Assembly: GCA_037893225.1 (NCBI GenBank)
Contig: JAZGUH010000412.1
Location: 1,736,001-1,800,000, forward strand
Length of the DNA: 64,000 nt
Origin: Hippasteria phrygiana
Taxonomy: Eukaryota; Echinodermata; Asteroidea; Valvatida; Goniasteridae
Direction: 5' to 3'
The notes beneath the pieces are model-generated. The model was not told where the DNA came from. It did no database searches and worked only from the letters and a program-made list of their open reading frames with translations. How positions within the stretch are numbered: the first letter of the stretch is position 1; each line of letters opens with the position of its first letter. Of the stretch, positions 1 to 11,327 are shown piece after piece. Made by a program: the position numbers and the translations under genes.

Positions 1-2693
1 TTGAAAACAAAGATAGCCTTTTTGGACTGAACTCTTTCTTTAAAAGGAATCCAATTTAGTCTGGCAAACATATCAGCTGAGGGGGTGAGGGAGGTACATT
101 TAAGGATTATCCGTGCGGCTCGTTTTAGACATTTGTTGAGGGTATTGTCGTGAGATATGTACCTTCCTCCCCACACCGTACAACAATACTCTAAAGATGG
201 CATAACTAAACTTACAAAGAGTGTGTGCAGGCTGCTTTGGGGAACGTAATCACGAATTCTGTTTAACACACCCAATTTAGACGAAACAGTCTTCCTTACG
301 TATTCAACATGTGTACCCCAACTTAATGTTTCATCAACAACTACACCCAAGCATTTACAATATTTCACTTTTTCGATAACCTTATCAGCAATGCACACGT
401 TCAGGTCGACGTTGGATATTTTCTGCCTTGAACCAATAAGCATACATTTGGTTTTGTTGGCATTTAATGCTAGTTTGTTTCTTAGGCACCAGTTGTGAAT
501 ACTAGCAAGAGCTACATTTAAGTTCCTTTCTATTTCGTTAATACTAGAGGAGCTACACGTTAACGTGGAGTCATCTGCATACATAAATAAATTGCAATTT
601 TGGGGTATACAAGATGGAAAATCACTACTATAAACAATGAATAAAAGTGGCCCTAAGATCGACCCTTGTGGAACGCCTATGTCTATGGGCAAGACCTTCG
701 ATATTGTGCCCTTAATATTTACAGACTGACTACGACCGCCTAGGTACGACTTAAACCAATTAATTACAGAAGATGACAAATTCAGCTTCTTCAATTTGCC
801 TAGTAGGATTACATGATCCACACAATCAAAAGCTTTACTGAGATCTATGAACACGCTACCTGTAATTTTACCTTGCTCCATAGCCTCAAAACACTTGTTT
901 GTTAAATCGTGTAGAGTGCTTTCAGTTGAGTGTAAGGGTCTAAATCCCGATTGGCAACTAGGTAACAAATTGTTATCATCGAGGTAGTTATATACTGCCG
1001 AGTGCACCCATCTTTCTAGAATCTTAGAGATAATTGGCAGTATAGAAATAGGCCGATAATTACTTGCACTACATTTATCTCCTCCCTTGTGAATTGGTGT
1101 TACCAAGGCGTGTCTCCAATCTTTAGGGTATTGCTCGCATCTTATGGAGAGGTTAAAAATATAAGTTAAAGATTTAGTAATGTAAGGGGAAGCAATTTTA
1201 ATCATTTTAACACTGATGCCATCCGGACCTGTTGCTTTCCCAACCGACATGGATGATATTTGCTTTTGAACGAACTCTTCTGTAATATTAGGTACAGTGC
1301 ATTCTTCAAGTTCATCCAGAGAATCAACGATAGAGGCGTAGGTATCATTGTTTTCAAGTTCGCCCGATGGGCAATTTCTAGCTGTACGTTTTCCTATTGT
1401 AGAAAAGTGTTCATTTAATGTATCAGCAATGTCAGTGGGATCGTCAATATTTTCTCCATTTGGGGAAGTGATAGAATTTGGAGCAATTTTCTGTTTCTTA
1501 GGAAGTACCTCCTTTAGCTTTTTCCATAGCATAGATGAATTGCTTTTATTTTCTTCTATGGCCGATGTATAGTATTCACTCTTCTTAGTGCGGATTTTAT
1601 TAGTTACATTGTTCCGCAGCTTTTTGTAAGAGTCCCAATCGATCTGTGAGCCTGAGCGTTTTGCGATTTTGTGTGCACGATCCCGCTGTCTCATAAGTTT
1701 AAGAATTTCGCAATCGAGCCAAGGTAAAGAGGCACCCCGAATACGTTTAGTTTTGATTGGTGCATGAAAGTTAATAATACTCATAAATATGGAGTGCCAT
1801 TTGCACCACGCTTCATCAACATCATAAGAGTCTAGTACATCTTGCCATGGTGCATTAAGGAGGTCGTCTTTAAATGCATCATTGTCTATATTTGTAAGAC
1901 ATCGAAAATTTATTGAGCGACCTTTAATTTTTGGTGTTTTCCAACTATGTTGACCATAAACAAGATAATGGTCACTGATTAGGACTGGTAATACACCACA
2001 TTCCTTTATTAGCTCTGGATGGGAGCTGAAAATGAGATCGATTATTGTTTGAGTGGACTCAGTGACCCGTGTTGAGTCATGTATGAGTTGCGCCAATTGG
2101 AATAAACCAAAACAAGAAATAATTGGGTTTGAGTTCATACTATCATCGTCAACTGAAACATCATAATTAAAGTCCCCAGTTGCAATAATTTCTTTACATT
2201 CACAGGAGGCCTTATTAATAATATCACTTAGTTTATCAATGAATTCAACAGAGCTTGAAGGTGGCCTATAAATAGAACTAATAAGCACAGGCTGTCTTTG
2301 TTTACACTTAATTTCAACCCATATGCACTCGACATCATCTGTTTCAAGATCCTCACGACGAGTGAAAGTTAAATTGTTTCGGATGTACATGGCAACCCCA
2401 CCACCATGTCGGTTCCTGTCTTTTCTGACAATGGAAAAATTTGGTAATGTGATTTCATCGTCGGAGATTGAGGCATTGCAGAAAGTTTCATTTAGACAGA
2501 TGATATCGAATGGATTTGTAGACATTAAAATTTTGAATTGGTCAAATTTGTTTATTAAACTTCTTACATTAAGATGGGCGAAAGAGAATCCTCCGGAGCT
2601 TCGGTTGTAGATAACGCCATCTGTTAAGTCTATCGTAGATTTTTGCCTTGTGGATTGAGCAGCTCTCTGACCGTTTTTAGGTATTGGTTCCAT
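1..2693 (-). CDS. LINE ORF2: APE-type endonuclease + reverse transcriptase (partial at window edge)
   Basis: All recognisable motifs fall in one minus-strand frame. The endonuclease shows RNRHGGGVAMY near 2385-2420 and GDFN near 2163-2174. The reverse transcriptase shows SKAFDCVDH near 810-840, GVPQGSILGPLLF near 640-680 and the catalytic YADD at 570-581. I chose the ATG at 2691-2693, which precedes the endonuclease by about 35 residues and overlaps the end of ORF1. No stop was seen in this frame down to base 1, so roughly 897 codons are open and the protein continues outside the window. It would nick target DNA and copy the element RNA by target-primed reverse transcription. The intact frame suggests a fairly recent insertion although the 5' end is truncated. 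Confidence 0.8.
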   Translation of the reverse strand, partial: MEPIPKNGQRAAQSTRQKSTIDLTDGVIYNRSSGGFSFAHLNVRSLINKFDQFKILMSTNPFDIICLNETFCNASISDDEITLPNFSIVRKDRNRHGGGVAMYIRNNLTFTRREDLETDDVECIWVEIKCKQRQPVLISSIYRPPSSSVEFIDKLSDIINKASCECKEIIATGDFNYDVSVDDDSMNSNPIISCFGLFQLAQLIHDSTRVTESTQTIIDLIFSSHPELIKECGVLPVLISDHYLVYGQHSWKTPKIKGRSINFRCLTNIDNDAFKDDLLNAPWQDVLDSYDVDEAWCKWHSIFMSIINFHAPIKTKRIRGASLPWLDCEILKLMRQRDRAHKIAKRSGSQIDWDSYKKLRNNVTNKIRTKKSEYYTSAIEENKSNSSMLWKKLKEVLPKKQKIAPNSITSPNGENIDDPTDIADTLNEHFSTIGKRTARNCPSGELENNDTYASIVDSLDELEECTVPNITEEFVQKQISSMSVGKATGPDGISVKMIKIASPYITKSLTYIFNLSIRCEQYPKDWRHALVTPIHKGGDKCSASNYRPISILPIISKILERWVHSAVYNYLDDNNLLPSCQSGFRPLHSTESTLHDLTNKCFEAMEQGKITGSVFIDLSKAFDCVDHVILLGKLKKLNLSSSVINWFKSYLGGRSQSVNIKGTISKVLPIDIGVPQGSILGPLLFIVYSSDFPSCIPQNCNLFMYADDSTLTCSSSSINEIERNLNVALASIHNWCLRNKLALNANKTKCMLIGSRQKISNVDLNVCIADKVIEKVKYCKCLGVVVDETLSWGTHVEYVRKTVSSKLGVLNRIRDYVPQSSLHTLFVSLVMPSLEYCCTVWGGRYISHDNTLNKCLKRAARIILKCTSLTPSADMFARLNWIPFKERVQSKKAIFVF

Positions 2694-3106
2694 TCCTGGC
2701 CTCGATAGTGTGTCTGGGTTAGTGGCTGACGGAGATGGGTTGGATGCTGTTTTTGATACGGGTGTGGGTAGTACTGATTTGCCATTTGAAAACCCGTCGG
2801 GACATCACGATTCGCTGCAGCCCGCTCCTTCACGACATCAGAGTACAAGGTCTTGCCGAACGGGGTCCTCTGGTGTGTGATGCGGCTAGCAGTGGTCTTA
2901 TGCGGTCCTGCGACGTGTTGGATAATGTTCATGGCAAGTAGACGCACTCCTGTCGAGTTGAGGTGATTTGGGTTTATGTTGCCATTGTCAATGAAGCCCC
3001 AGTTATTTTGTCTTGCTATTGACCTAAGCAGATTATTAGAGTCATCTACCTTGGGGCAGAGGGTCCCTATACCCCATACACTCTCCAGACTATTGTTACC
3101 TAACAC
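2630..3106 (-). pseudogene. LINE ORF1, C-terminal half with SGNH-esterase remnant
   Basis: This 158-codon frame holds the C-terminal part of an SGNH hydrolase-like domain. A segment with D-x-H-L-x-x-x-G character (NPNHLNSTG, about residues 45-53) matches the last catalytic block of the family. A proline/glutamine/histidine-rich tail follows, as in CR1-type ORF1 proteins. The first catalytic block (Ser) and the Gly/Asn blocks are missing, so the ATG at 3106 is an internal methionine and the copy is 5'-truncated. It ends with TAG at 2630-2632, inside the start of ORF2, which is read in the -1 frame relative to it. Its likely ancestral role is nucleic-acid or lipid-associated ORF1 function in the retrotransposition particle. 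That is family knowledge, not shown here. Confidence 0.6.
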
Positions 3107-3150
3107 ATCCCCCCCTAGAGATTTGAAAAGAATTCCTGAGATTCCGGGAA

Positions 3151-3516
3151 CACAATGACCAACACAAAACAGGGGCGTTCCCTTTGCCCCATATCGTGCA
3201 TCATATGCTGTTTACAGTTGTGTAATCGATGGCAACGAGAAAATGCGGACTAACTCAATATGATAAATTGGGAGTATTTCAAAAAGCCAGTTTTTTTCGA
3301 ATGCTGGTCGGCCGACCACCGTTGGGAAATCAATGCAAAATACAACTTTTCTTGAAAATGTCAGCACACCAGGTGCTATGATTTATAGGATGCTTTAGAC
3401 TGTTATTCACTAACAGTCCAGTACGGTATTTCGTTATAATTTGGTAATTTTGTTTTCATGTATTCAAGTTATAAAAAACCTATTGCATGAGTAACACAAT
3501 TTGTCTCCATTTTTAG
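3151..3516. other. Intergenic AT-rich stretch, nothing recognised
   Basis: No convincing coding frame, RNA gene or inverted repeat was seen here. It lies between the truncated LINE and a tandem duplication. Confidence 0.4.
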
Positions 3517-3888
3517 AAGTCCTAAATATGTTGCTAACAAAAAGTTACAGAGTGATGTTCAAGTTTACAAACAATGAAAAGGTTTATCAAAGTATTTTTG
3601 CATACGTCTGTTTTGGACACAGGTGTTTTATAATAGAAAAGCACAAACTATGAAAACAAATCTTTTTACATGAATGTTGCTTATTGTGCGTTACTTTTTC
3701 TAAAGTCCTAAATATGTTGCTAACAAAAAGTTACAGAGTGATGTTCAAGTTTACAAACAATGAAAAGGTTTATCAAAGTATTTTTGTATACGTCTGTTTT
3801 GGACACAGGTGTTTTATAATAGAAAAGCACAAACTATGAAAACAAATCTTTTTACATGAATGTTGCTTATTGTGCGTTACTTTTTCTA
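3517..3888. repeat. Two-copy direct tandem repeat, 186-base period
   Basis: The block starting AAGTCCTAAATATGTTGC at 3517 recurs at 3703 and the two copies match almost base for base. One C/T difference was seen (near 3601 and 3787). This is a recent local tandem duplication. No coding content was recognised. Confidence 0.9.
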
Positions 3889-5363
3889 TATTGTAAGCAT
3901 TATTGGAAAAATAAAAGCAATACACCAAAAAATGAATGACGAGTACTTAGTCTGCGTACTTCTCAATCAAAGTCATTGCTCTTAAATCTTCGTGTAGCCA
4001 TGGTCATTAGCGTTTAGGGGATATGTTGGACACAACAGCAGGTCGCTATTTGACTTGGGTAAACCTTTTGCATTATTTAAAGGTTTTACCCAAATCAGCG
4101 GCCTCCTATCGTGTACGCATTGTAATTGACAAAAAAATATTGCCACACCACCAGACACCCTTTACTAAATTTATTTAGTCACTGCAAAATTGAATAGTAA
4201 TGAGCTGGTCAGTTTGTGGTGACTTGGGCGGTTTTATGGAGTCCTCTAAAGTGGCGCACTTCGGCGTTTCCCCTAATTTCGTCAGATAGTTTTAACAAAC
4301 TTCTTGTTTGGTCAAACTCATCCAGTTGAATATTGGTACTATTACCTTAATAAAACTTGCTTCGTGAATCATTTAACTTTTTTAATTTCTTGATATTTTG
4401 TTCATAAGTCAATAATATGGTGCCGGCGGTTGTCTGACGTGGCGGCCTTGAATAAACTTCAATCAATTTCAAATTTTAGAGTTGACCAACTATGATTAAT
4501 CATTACCTCCGTTCATATACCCAACTTCGTGTCCTATTTGAAATGGTTCACCGCGCATTTAAAATTATAAATCGGATAATCGAGCCGATGTAACATTTTC
4601 CTCGTGATTTTGAAACGGGTCAGTTTCTGTGCAAGTTTATAGACCATAGAGAGCAAACAACAAGGGCCATGCCCGTAGCCAGACTTGGAAGTAAGGGGGG
4701 GGGGGGGGTTCTTTTCAAGTGAAAGTGGATGTGTTTCAGATTTTTTTCAAAATGTTTTGGGCCCCGCAAGATAATTTAGAAAAGCGGTGGTGGGGTGTGT
4801 GGCTAGAAATCTCTGTTGGCTCCCCTTACGCCTGTATTGTACTAATAGGCCACATTATATCGCCGCTGTCAATTTATGCGACGATAAAAAAAATGTCAAG
4901 CGGACCATACAGCAAACAGAGAGGGGGTGGGGTGGTCGTCCGACCCCTCCGCCCCACCACCCCTCTTAGCATGGAAATTCATCCTTGATAAAAACATGAT
5001 TACCAACCAAATTTGTATTACTTGTGACTGGTAGTCAGATGTTTGCTTATCATGAAAATCACATTGAATTTTGCCTGGTATTGTAGCAAAGCAAAGCAAA
5101 CTTTTGTGCTTAGCAGCTCCATGAAATCTGCCCCTGTTCTTTGCTCTATGGTTAGACGACGCGCCACTAAATCATACGGGCCCACCATCATTACTATCCC
5201 CCATAGGCCTATTTTTGGGGCAGAGAGGGGATGAAAAATCCTGCCTCGAACTCAGTGATATAAGTGTTTATAGTATAAGAAAAATCTTCCCTCTCCTACT
5301 TTTAAACTATTTTGAATAATAATTTTTTCTCAGCTGTTTTTGGAGATGCTATGTACACAGTGT
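3889..5363. other. Noncoding stretch with a G-run repeat remnant
   Basis: No gene was recognised. Near 4664-4710 the words GCCCGTAGCCAGACTT followed by a long G-run resemble the end of an abundant short inverted-repeat element. A G/C-rich patch around 4920-4970 may be its other side. The reading frames here are short and low-complexity. Confidence 0.35.
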
Positions 5364-8300
5364 ACAAACCACAGACTGCACTGGGAGTAACTTCGTAATA
5401 GGCCGTGGGCCAAGGCCCAAAAAGAGCTTCTTTCGTAACGTACCTAAGGAGGATGATTTCTTTTTGGTTTGTTCAATAGAAATAAATATCACAGATAGTA
5501 TTTGGGTTGTTCTTAGTTGTGAATCTTGTTTGTTAATGAGCACAACACTCTCAAACTTTTGAAAAATCGACTTCTTCTCACGGAAAGAGGCTGAAAAGTG
5601 ACTAGTCTGGCACAGTTCACCGTGTGTATGTGACGTCTGGGAGCCATACAATAGTCTCCATAGTACCGCGCCATTGTTTACGCAAATTCAGCAACCGCAG
5701 GAGACTACGAGAGAGCGATGCAAAGAGAGCGGTTCTAACGTGGACTTCGGCGATACTTCTTACAATTGTCGACCTGACAGAGGAAAATTAAAACTTCAAA
5801 ACACAAAATCTGGGACAGAATGTATCATAGCTCTTGCAGGTTTCCTGAGTTTGAAAATATTTTCTTTAGAAATACGTCAAAACAACAAGTGTTTGAGGCC
5901 GTTTGAGTCATGTTTACTTCGTACATCAGCTGCTTGGGTGCACGTACAGTGTATGCACCCTCAATTTCAGGTCGCTGACGCAATACTTTCAAGCAAGGCT
6001 GTAATGAAGGTGAGGTTATTTCCCCCTTATATTTTCGATAGATTGATGCAATCAGGCATGTTTTGGTTGATTTTTCAAACTACATACAACGAAGACTCGG
6101 TCCCATGTATTCATGTGCATCATACATGTAGGCCTTTGCAAGGGCCAACGTTATACAACTTACAAGGATTAGCAGAACTGCATTTTCATCTGCAGGTCTA
6201 GTGTTGGTCGAGACTGCTGTCATGGTCATTATGGCAGTGTTCTTTTTAAAATGAAATGTTGGGAGGTTAGTATTTAGTTTATTTTGGGGTTTGTGGGGGG
6301 GGGGGGGGGGGTGTTCTGTTGAGAAAAGGTCTTACACACTGTGTAAAGTCATCACTTTATGAATGTTTTGTTTTCAAGGGACACTAGTTGAATAGGAAAG
6401 AATGTAGTATTGAGACGCCATTGTGTTAGTTATGTACAATGTCTATGGTGACTCATGACCATTTTTTGAAATTTTCTGTCCCAAATTTATGTGTTTTTTC
6501 CTTTTCAACATATATCTGCAATGACTAACCATGAAGTAAGATATGGTGAAAAAAAGTAGCGGCAGGACGTTGCAATCTTTCCGTTGAATATTTCAAATAA
6601 TTCCAAAAACAATGAGCCAAACTGTTGCGCCCTTTAACCACCCCGCCCCTAAAAAATACCACATTGGTTGGGTTGATTTTGCACAACATAACATGTTCCA
6701 GCAAGTTGTTTCCAATAAATTTGCCTGACAAGTTCAAAATTTTCCAATAAATTTCGTTAATTGGCCTTTATCAGGAGTTTCAGGACATCCTGGAGATATT
6801 AGCAAACTATATCAACATCTGAGAGAAGGATCCAACCATCTTGAATATTCATTTTACATGTACATGTATTTATAATTGTTTTCTTTTCTTTTCAGCACGA
6901 GGGGTCTACCACCAGTCACTGGAGGACAAAGGATCTTTCAAAAGGGCCCATAGAAATTTCACCAGCATGATCAACACAGAAAAAAAATAATGTGCACGAC
7001 TTTTTGTGCATGCCCTGTTGGACTTCACCAAGGACTGGATCGACTGGGCACTCCATTTATTCATCAAGGAAGAAAGGCAACCTGATTTTACTGTGACCTT
7101 ATTTTTTGAGTCCAGGCAATTATTTTGGCTTTCTATGTTGCATGTTGTGCTTTTTTTTGCCTTGTTAAATTTCACTGACAAGGCGGCCCTGATGAAGCTA
7201 CTTGGATTTTGAGAAGACATTGGAGCTAAAGTAATTTTCCTTCGAGAAAGTGTCTTCCATTACTTAACGTGACCAAATGCAAGTACTACTAAGGGATCTC
7301 TTTCTTAATATGCCATCAACCATTACGTAATTTAAGGCCACTCATTTTTCAGTCTTGTTCCTTGATGGACAATACAATGTGTGATATTCACTCAAAGTTT
7401 TAAATATCGGTGACTGTTTTATAACTTAATTATGCCATTCTTCGACTGGAACTGTAAGGTCTGAGAAGAACAGTGGACTGTGGCCATCTATTTTTTAAAA
7501 TTAATGTTGCAAGATAACGGTCAGTGCCCAATTTTTTTCCAATAACTGTTGGAAGTGAATTTTCAATTCAAGACTGAAAGGAGTAAACAATTCTGAATTA
7601 ATAATTTCAATGGCTAAAATCACTTTCCAAGGTGTTGTACTTTGCAATTCTTGTTTTAGTAAGTACATGTATTAATAACAAATGAAAAAAAAGAAATTGC
7701 TGACAAAAGTTAACATGTTCATATATTAACAAATTTATTCTTGTTAATTCCATGATCAGCATGTGAAATTTGATAAATTACACTTCAAAGTGATTTTCAA
7801 TAAATTGATGGATTATATTTTTGTAGATATTCTTGAAATGATAAAAAGGAAAAAATTGTACTCAATCTAACACTCTTGCAATACAGGTGTAATTTTACAA
7901 GGGGTGATTAGTCTGTCTGGAAACACCCCCCCCCCCCAACAAACGTTTTTGTTCAGGGTACTGAACAATTTTTTTCTGATGCAATGGTTTTAAAAAGTAA
8001 ATTTAAGAACAATTTGAACTACTTTAAAGGTTTAGCATACTTGTTCATCATGCATGCTGCTCTATAGCAAATGACGAGTTTCATTAGAATACTTCAAACT
8101 TAAGTTGCCTTTTTAAAATGAGGTAGAATGACAGGGAACAGGTGGTGTGTACATCTTTATACTGATAAGACTACTATAAACAATAAATACCTCAGGAATA
8201 TTCTGATATGAAGCACAAGTTCAATACATATTTGCTTTCTTTTTAAATAAATTGAACTACACTAAAAACACAGAAAGCATCTTTAACTAGTAAAGACAAT

Positions 8301-9380
8301 TAAGATGAACATAAGGATTACTAGAACAGCTCAGTCTCACTTAAATGTTTGCTTTGGTTCTCATAATGAGCTAATATAGCTTGTAGTACTAGTAGTAAAA
8401 ATGAAAATGTGCACCCATAATATTTAACCAAGATTCCTCGTAAAAATGTATGACCCCCACGAGCTATAATTTCAAAACGTTGTCAGGCATGGTTTCATTA
8501 ATACTAATTTTATTTTATTTTATTTAAAAAAAATGTTGGGGGGGGTTGGTTCTGTACTTTCTTTCTGACCTAATTTTCATAAAATTCTTTGAAAAAATAC
8601 ATGTCTTTGGAATTATGCGTAAATTGTTCAATATCGTAAAAAATTTCAAAATTGATTTGTTCGGATAAAGCTACCACCCTTCCCCCATACAAGTATGCCT
8701 TAATTTTACTTACTACTGAATGAAAGTCTTTATATCCTGTTAACAAATAATATTAGTCGAGATGCCTGGCTTACAATTTCAATAAAGTAATGAGATAAGT
8801 GACACAGCATTCCCGATGAAACCCAGCGCTTGTTAACGCGGCCGCGGATAGACATCCGCAGTCGCCGCTACTGCACGAGCGATCTCGGCGAAATTTCTGT
8901 CCAGTTGTTCCCCCCTTTGCACACAGTGTGTCACCTTGTTCCATGACGTTTCAGTGAAGGGGAACACTTTTTCCTTTGGCAGATTGTGCAACGTGTATTA
9001 TGCACCGAAATCACGAATGCATGTCAATGTCCGTCTCCTCCGGACGTCGCCATCTTGGATTGCGCAACATCTTGTTACCAGACGCTCCAATACATTGTTA
9101 ACATTGATCGATAGCAGAGGGACCCGACTTTTTTTTACAGCCACGTACTCCAAAAAATAGAGCTTTGAATGAATTTTAAGAGCCCGAACTTTTTACTACT
9201 ACATAAAAGCAAACAAAACAAGACAAAAAGAACAAGGTTCACACAATTCAGTCTATTTTTGGCTTCGATTTAATATGATTTGCAGGTATATTGCTGAGGT
9301 ACGTTACGAAAATTAAAAACTAAAGCACTTTTTGGGACTCGGCCCACGGCCTATAACGTCTTGCTCAGTCTGTGGTTTGC
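5364..9380. mobile_element. Putative 4-kb DNA transposon or composite bounded by ~85-base inverted repeats
   Basis: The left arm (5364-5452) and right arm (9296-9380) are inverted copies sharing AAACCACAGACTG at the outer end, then GGCCGTGGGCC, CCCAAAAAG and CGTAACGTACCT towards the inside. That is the layout of a terminal-inverted-repeat element. No transposase was recognised between the arms. The longest frames (5674-6201 plus, 175 codons; 6906-7220 minus) show no known motif, so it is probably a non-autonomous or decayed element. A clear target-site duplication was not found. The same terminal word occurs again at about 10163, 12330 and 12556, so several copies may interleave. Confidence 0.45.
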
Positions 9381-11040
9381 ATTGAAAAAATGCATTTTTT
9401 GTCATCAAATTTCGGTAGAAATGTCAAAGAGAGGGGAGAATGATATATTCCAATATATTCCAGTGTCAAAATTCATAATTTTCGTCAAAAACTGTTTTTA
9501 AAAGTGTGTCAAAAATTGAAGTGTAACCCCTTAGTACCACTACCTAATATGTTGAGCGTTGACGCGCGTGCATTTGCTCTACGCCTGTAGTAAAAACTGG
9601 AAGATTCAAAAAATTTAAATGACGGGCCCAGTCCACACAAAAATGACTCAAAACCGTGGAATACCTATTTGGGTATTAGAATTACTTTAAAAAACCCAAA
9701 TTTACTGTGAAGTTATTAAAATAAATCGATTTTCTGTGAGGCATGCAAAATTTCAATTTATGGGTTATTCTGTGACAGGCCAGACATGTTTCTGAAGCTG
9801 GCAGAAAAGTTTTTAAAAATCTGACTTTACTTTTTGTTAAAGCATGATATTACGACACTGCTCTCAATATTCCAGCAAATTTTGAGACTATACAGGAATT
9901 TGTTATTTTTTTGTCAACCTAAAGAAATCAGTAAGGGTCATTCTGTGAAATTCTACTATTTGTAATTTCTCGTTGAAATTGAGGTCTTCCGGCAACATTA
10001 ACTTATGTGTGGTAGGTTGATCTAATTGAATTGTTCAAGTCCACTTTTACCATGTTGCAATATAAAGAAGGTACAAATAAACACAAAGGGAGTAATTTCA
10101 AAAAACGGGTCTGGCCCTACGGAGCTGGACAGTCTTTGCATAAAGAGGGCGCCACGTTTTCTCAGTCTGTGGTTTCTGAGCGACCAGAGAATACGATCCT
10201 CGTTCAGGAATTTCAAAAATAGGATATTAATTAAATATAGCTAATTATACATGTTGAAAAGTTAATCATTATTAGAATTTTCTTAAATTTAATTAGGAAA
10301 CTGAATTAATTTTATCAATTAAACAACATTTAGACCCTTATTTTACGTTTACAAGATTTTTCGTCAGCCACCTCGGAAACCGCATAAATACAGACCTAAT
10401 GCGATCAATTATAGCAAAATTGGCCGATGACCGAAATCGCCATGTATCACACATGGCAATTTTAAAGTTCCACCTCAATGCTCGCTTATGCACTTGGTAC
10501 ATTGTCAAGGCCAGGGCGTAAGGTGGAGGGGGATTTAGGGGGCCGTCCATAAAGTACGTACACACAAAGGGGGGGGGGGGGGGGGTTGTTGACATTGCGC
10601 ACACCATGCGTACAGGGGGGAGGGGGGTCCAAGCAATGCGTACCGTACGCAACCGACAATTTGCTTTTAATGAACTGTCTTGAAATCAATGTACTATCTC
10701 ATATAAATAACTACCAGGACCACCCCCCCCCCCAATAATAATAACAAACCTGTTGCCTCTTCATCTGTTGTTTTTTGGACAATGCTATTTCAAGCACCGC
10801 GCCCATGCATACAAAACTGGAATCTACCCGGCCTCCCCACCTGCTTTGCATGCAGAGTCTTTTGTTAAACAAAAACAAGGCACCTTTAAACCATTTTTGG
10901 TGTCACTTAGTCCTAAAATATTGCTGAAATAAGGATTCACTTGTCACATTGAAGATAGCTATACCCCCCCCCCCCCCAACCCCACACAATCTGGCCACCC
11001 CACTGCAGTCTACTGTTGTATGTTGATCTGATCTTAGTAT
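9381..11040. other. Noncoding stretch with MITE-like and homopolymer fragments
   Basis: An inverted copy of the CAGTCTGTGGTTT terminal word lies at about 10162-10174. A segment near 10540-10650 (GGCCGTCCATAAAGTACGTAC followed by G-runs) looks like part of a short inverted-repeat element. C-runs occur at about 10722 and 10966. Reading frames crossing these runs are low-complexity and are not genes. Confidence 0.35.
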
Positions 11041-11057
11041 TTTGTATGTAAAGGCAA

Positions 11058-11327
11058 TAGAGTACCGAACTGATGACGTCAATCAATGCAATGTTAAAAA
11101 CCAAAATAGATTCTAAACTGCATTTGTTTGGAACCAGTTGTCGCGCTAACTGACGTCAGACTTCGCTACTCTATAGAGCACCGAAGTGATGACGTCAATG
11201 CAATGTTTGGAACCAGAATACTTTTGTTATGTGTTTGCATGACTGGCTGTTAACAAAGGAACAGTCGAAATTTACATTTGTTTGGAACCAGTTGTCATGT
11301 CAACTGACGTCAGACTTCGGTACTCTA
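11058..11327. repeat. Tandem pair of short foldback elements ending in TAGAG(T/C)ACCGAAG and carrying TGACGTCA
   Basis: Copy 1 (11058-11174) and copy 2 (11173-11327) each begin TAGAGxACCGAA.TGATGACGTCA and end TGACGTCAGACTTCG.TACTCTA. Each is therefore an imperfect palindrome with ~25-base arms, and the two abut at a shared CTATAG. A third half-copy (CTGAACTGATGACGTAA) starts at about 11344. Every arm contains a TGACGTCA core, the sequence bound by CREB/ATF proteins in animals (established knowledge). Whether it functions here is unknown. Confidence 0.65.

Larger units (their letters stand above)
1..3150 (-). mobile_element. CR1/L2-type non-LTR retrotransposon (LINE), 5'-truncated, running off the left edge
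   Basis: The whole interval reads on the minus strand as a LINE. An SGNH-esterase-type ORF1 remnant lies at 2630-3106 and an endonuclease/reverse transcriptase ORF2 from 2693 out of the window at base 1. The combination of an ORF1 esterase with an APE endonuclease and a RT carrying YADD is typical of the CR1/L2 groups (known family biology). The element looks 5'-truncated near 3150, because ORF1 begins in the middle of the esterase fold. The 3' end lies beyond the window. ORF1 and ORF2 overlap by about 60 bases in different frames. The exact clade cannot be decided without a database comparison. Confidence 0.85.

Noticed and set aside
5674..6201. 175-codon plus-strand frame as a gene
   Set aside because: No recognisable motif, no homologous neighbour, and it sits inside an inverted-repeat element. 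Its composition looks like translated noncoding DNA.
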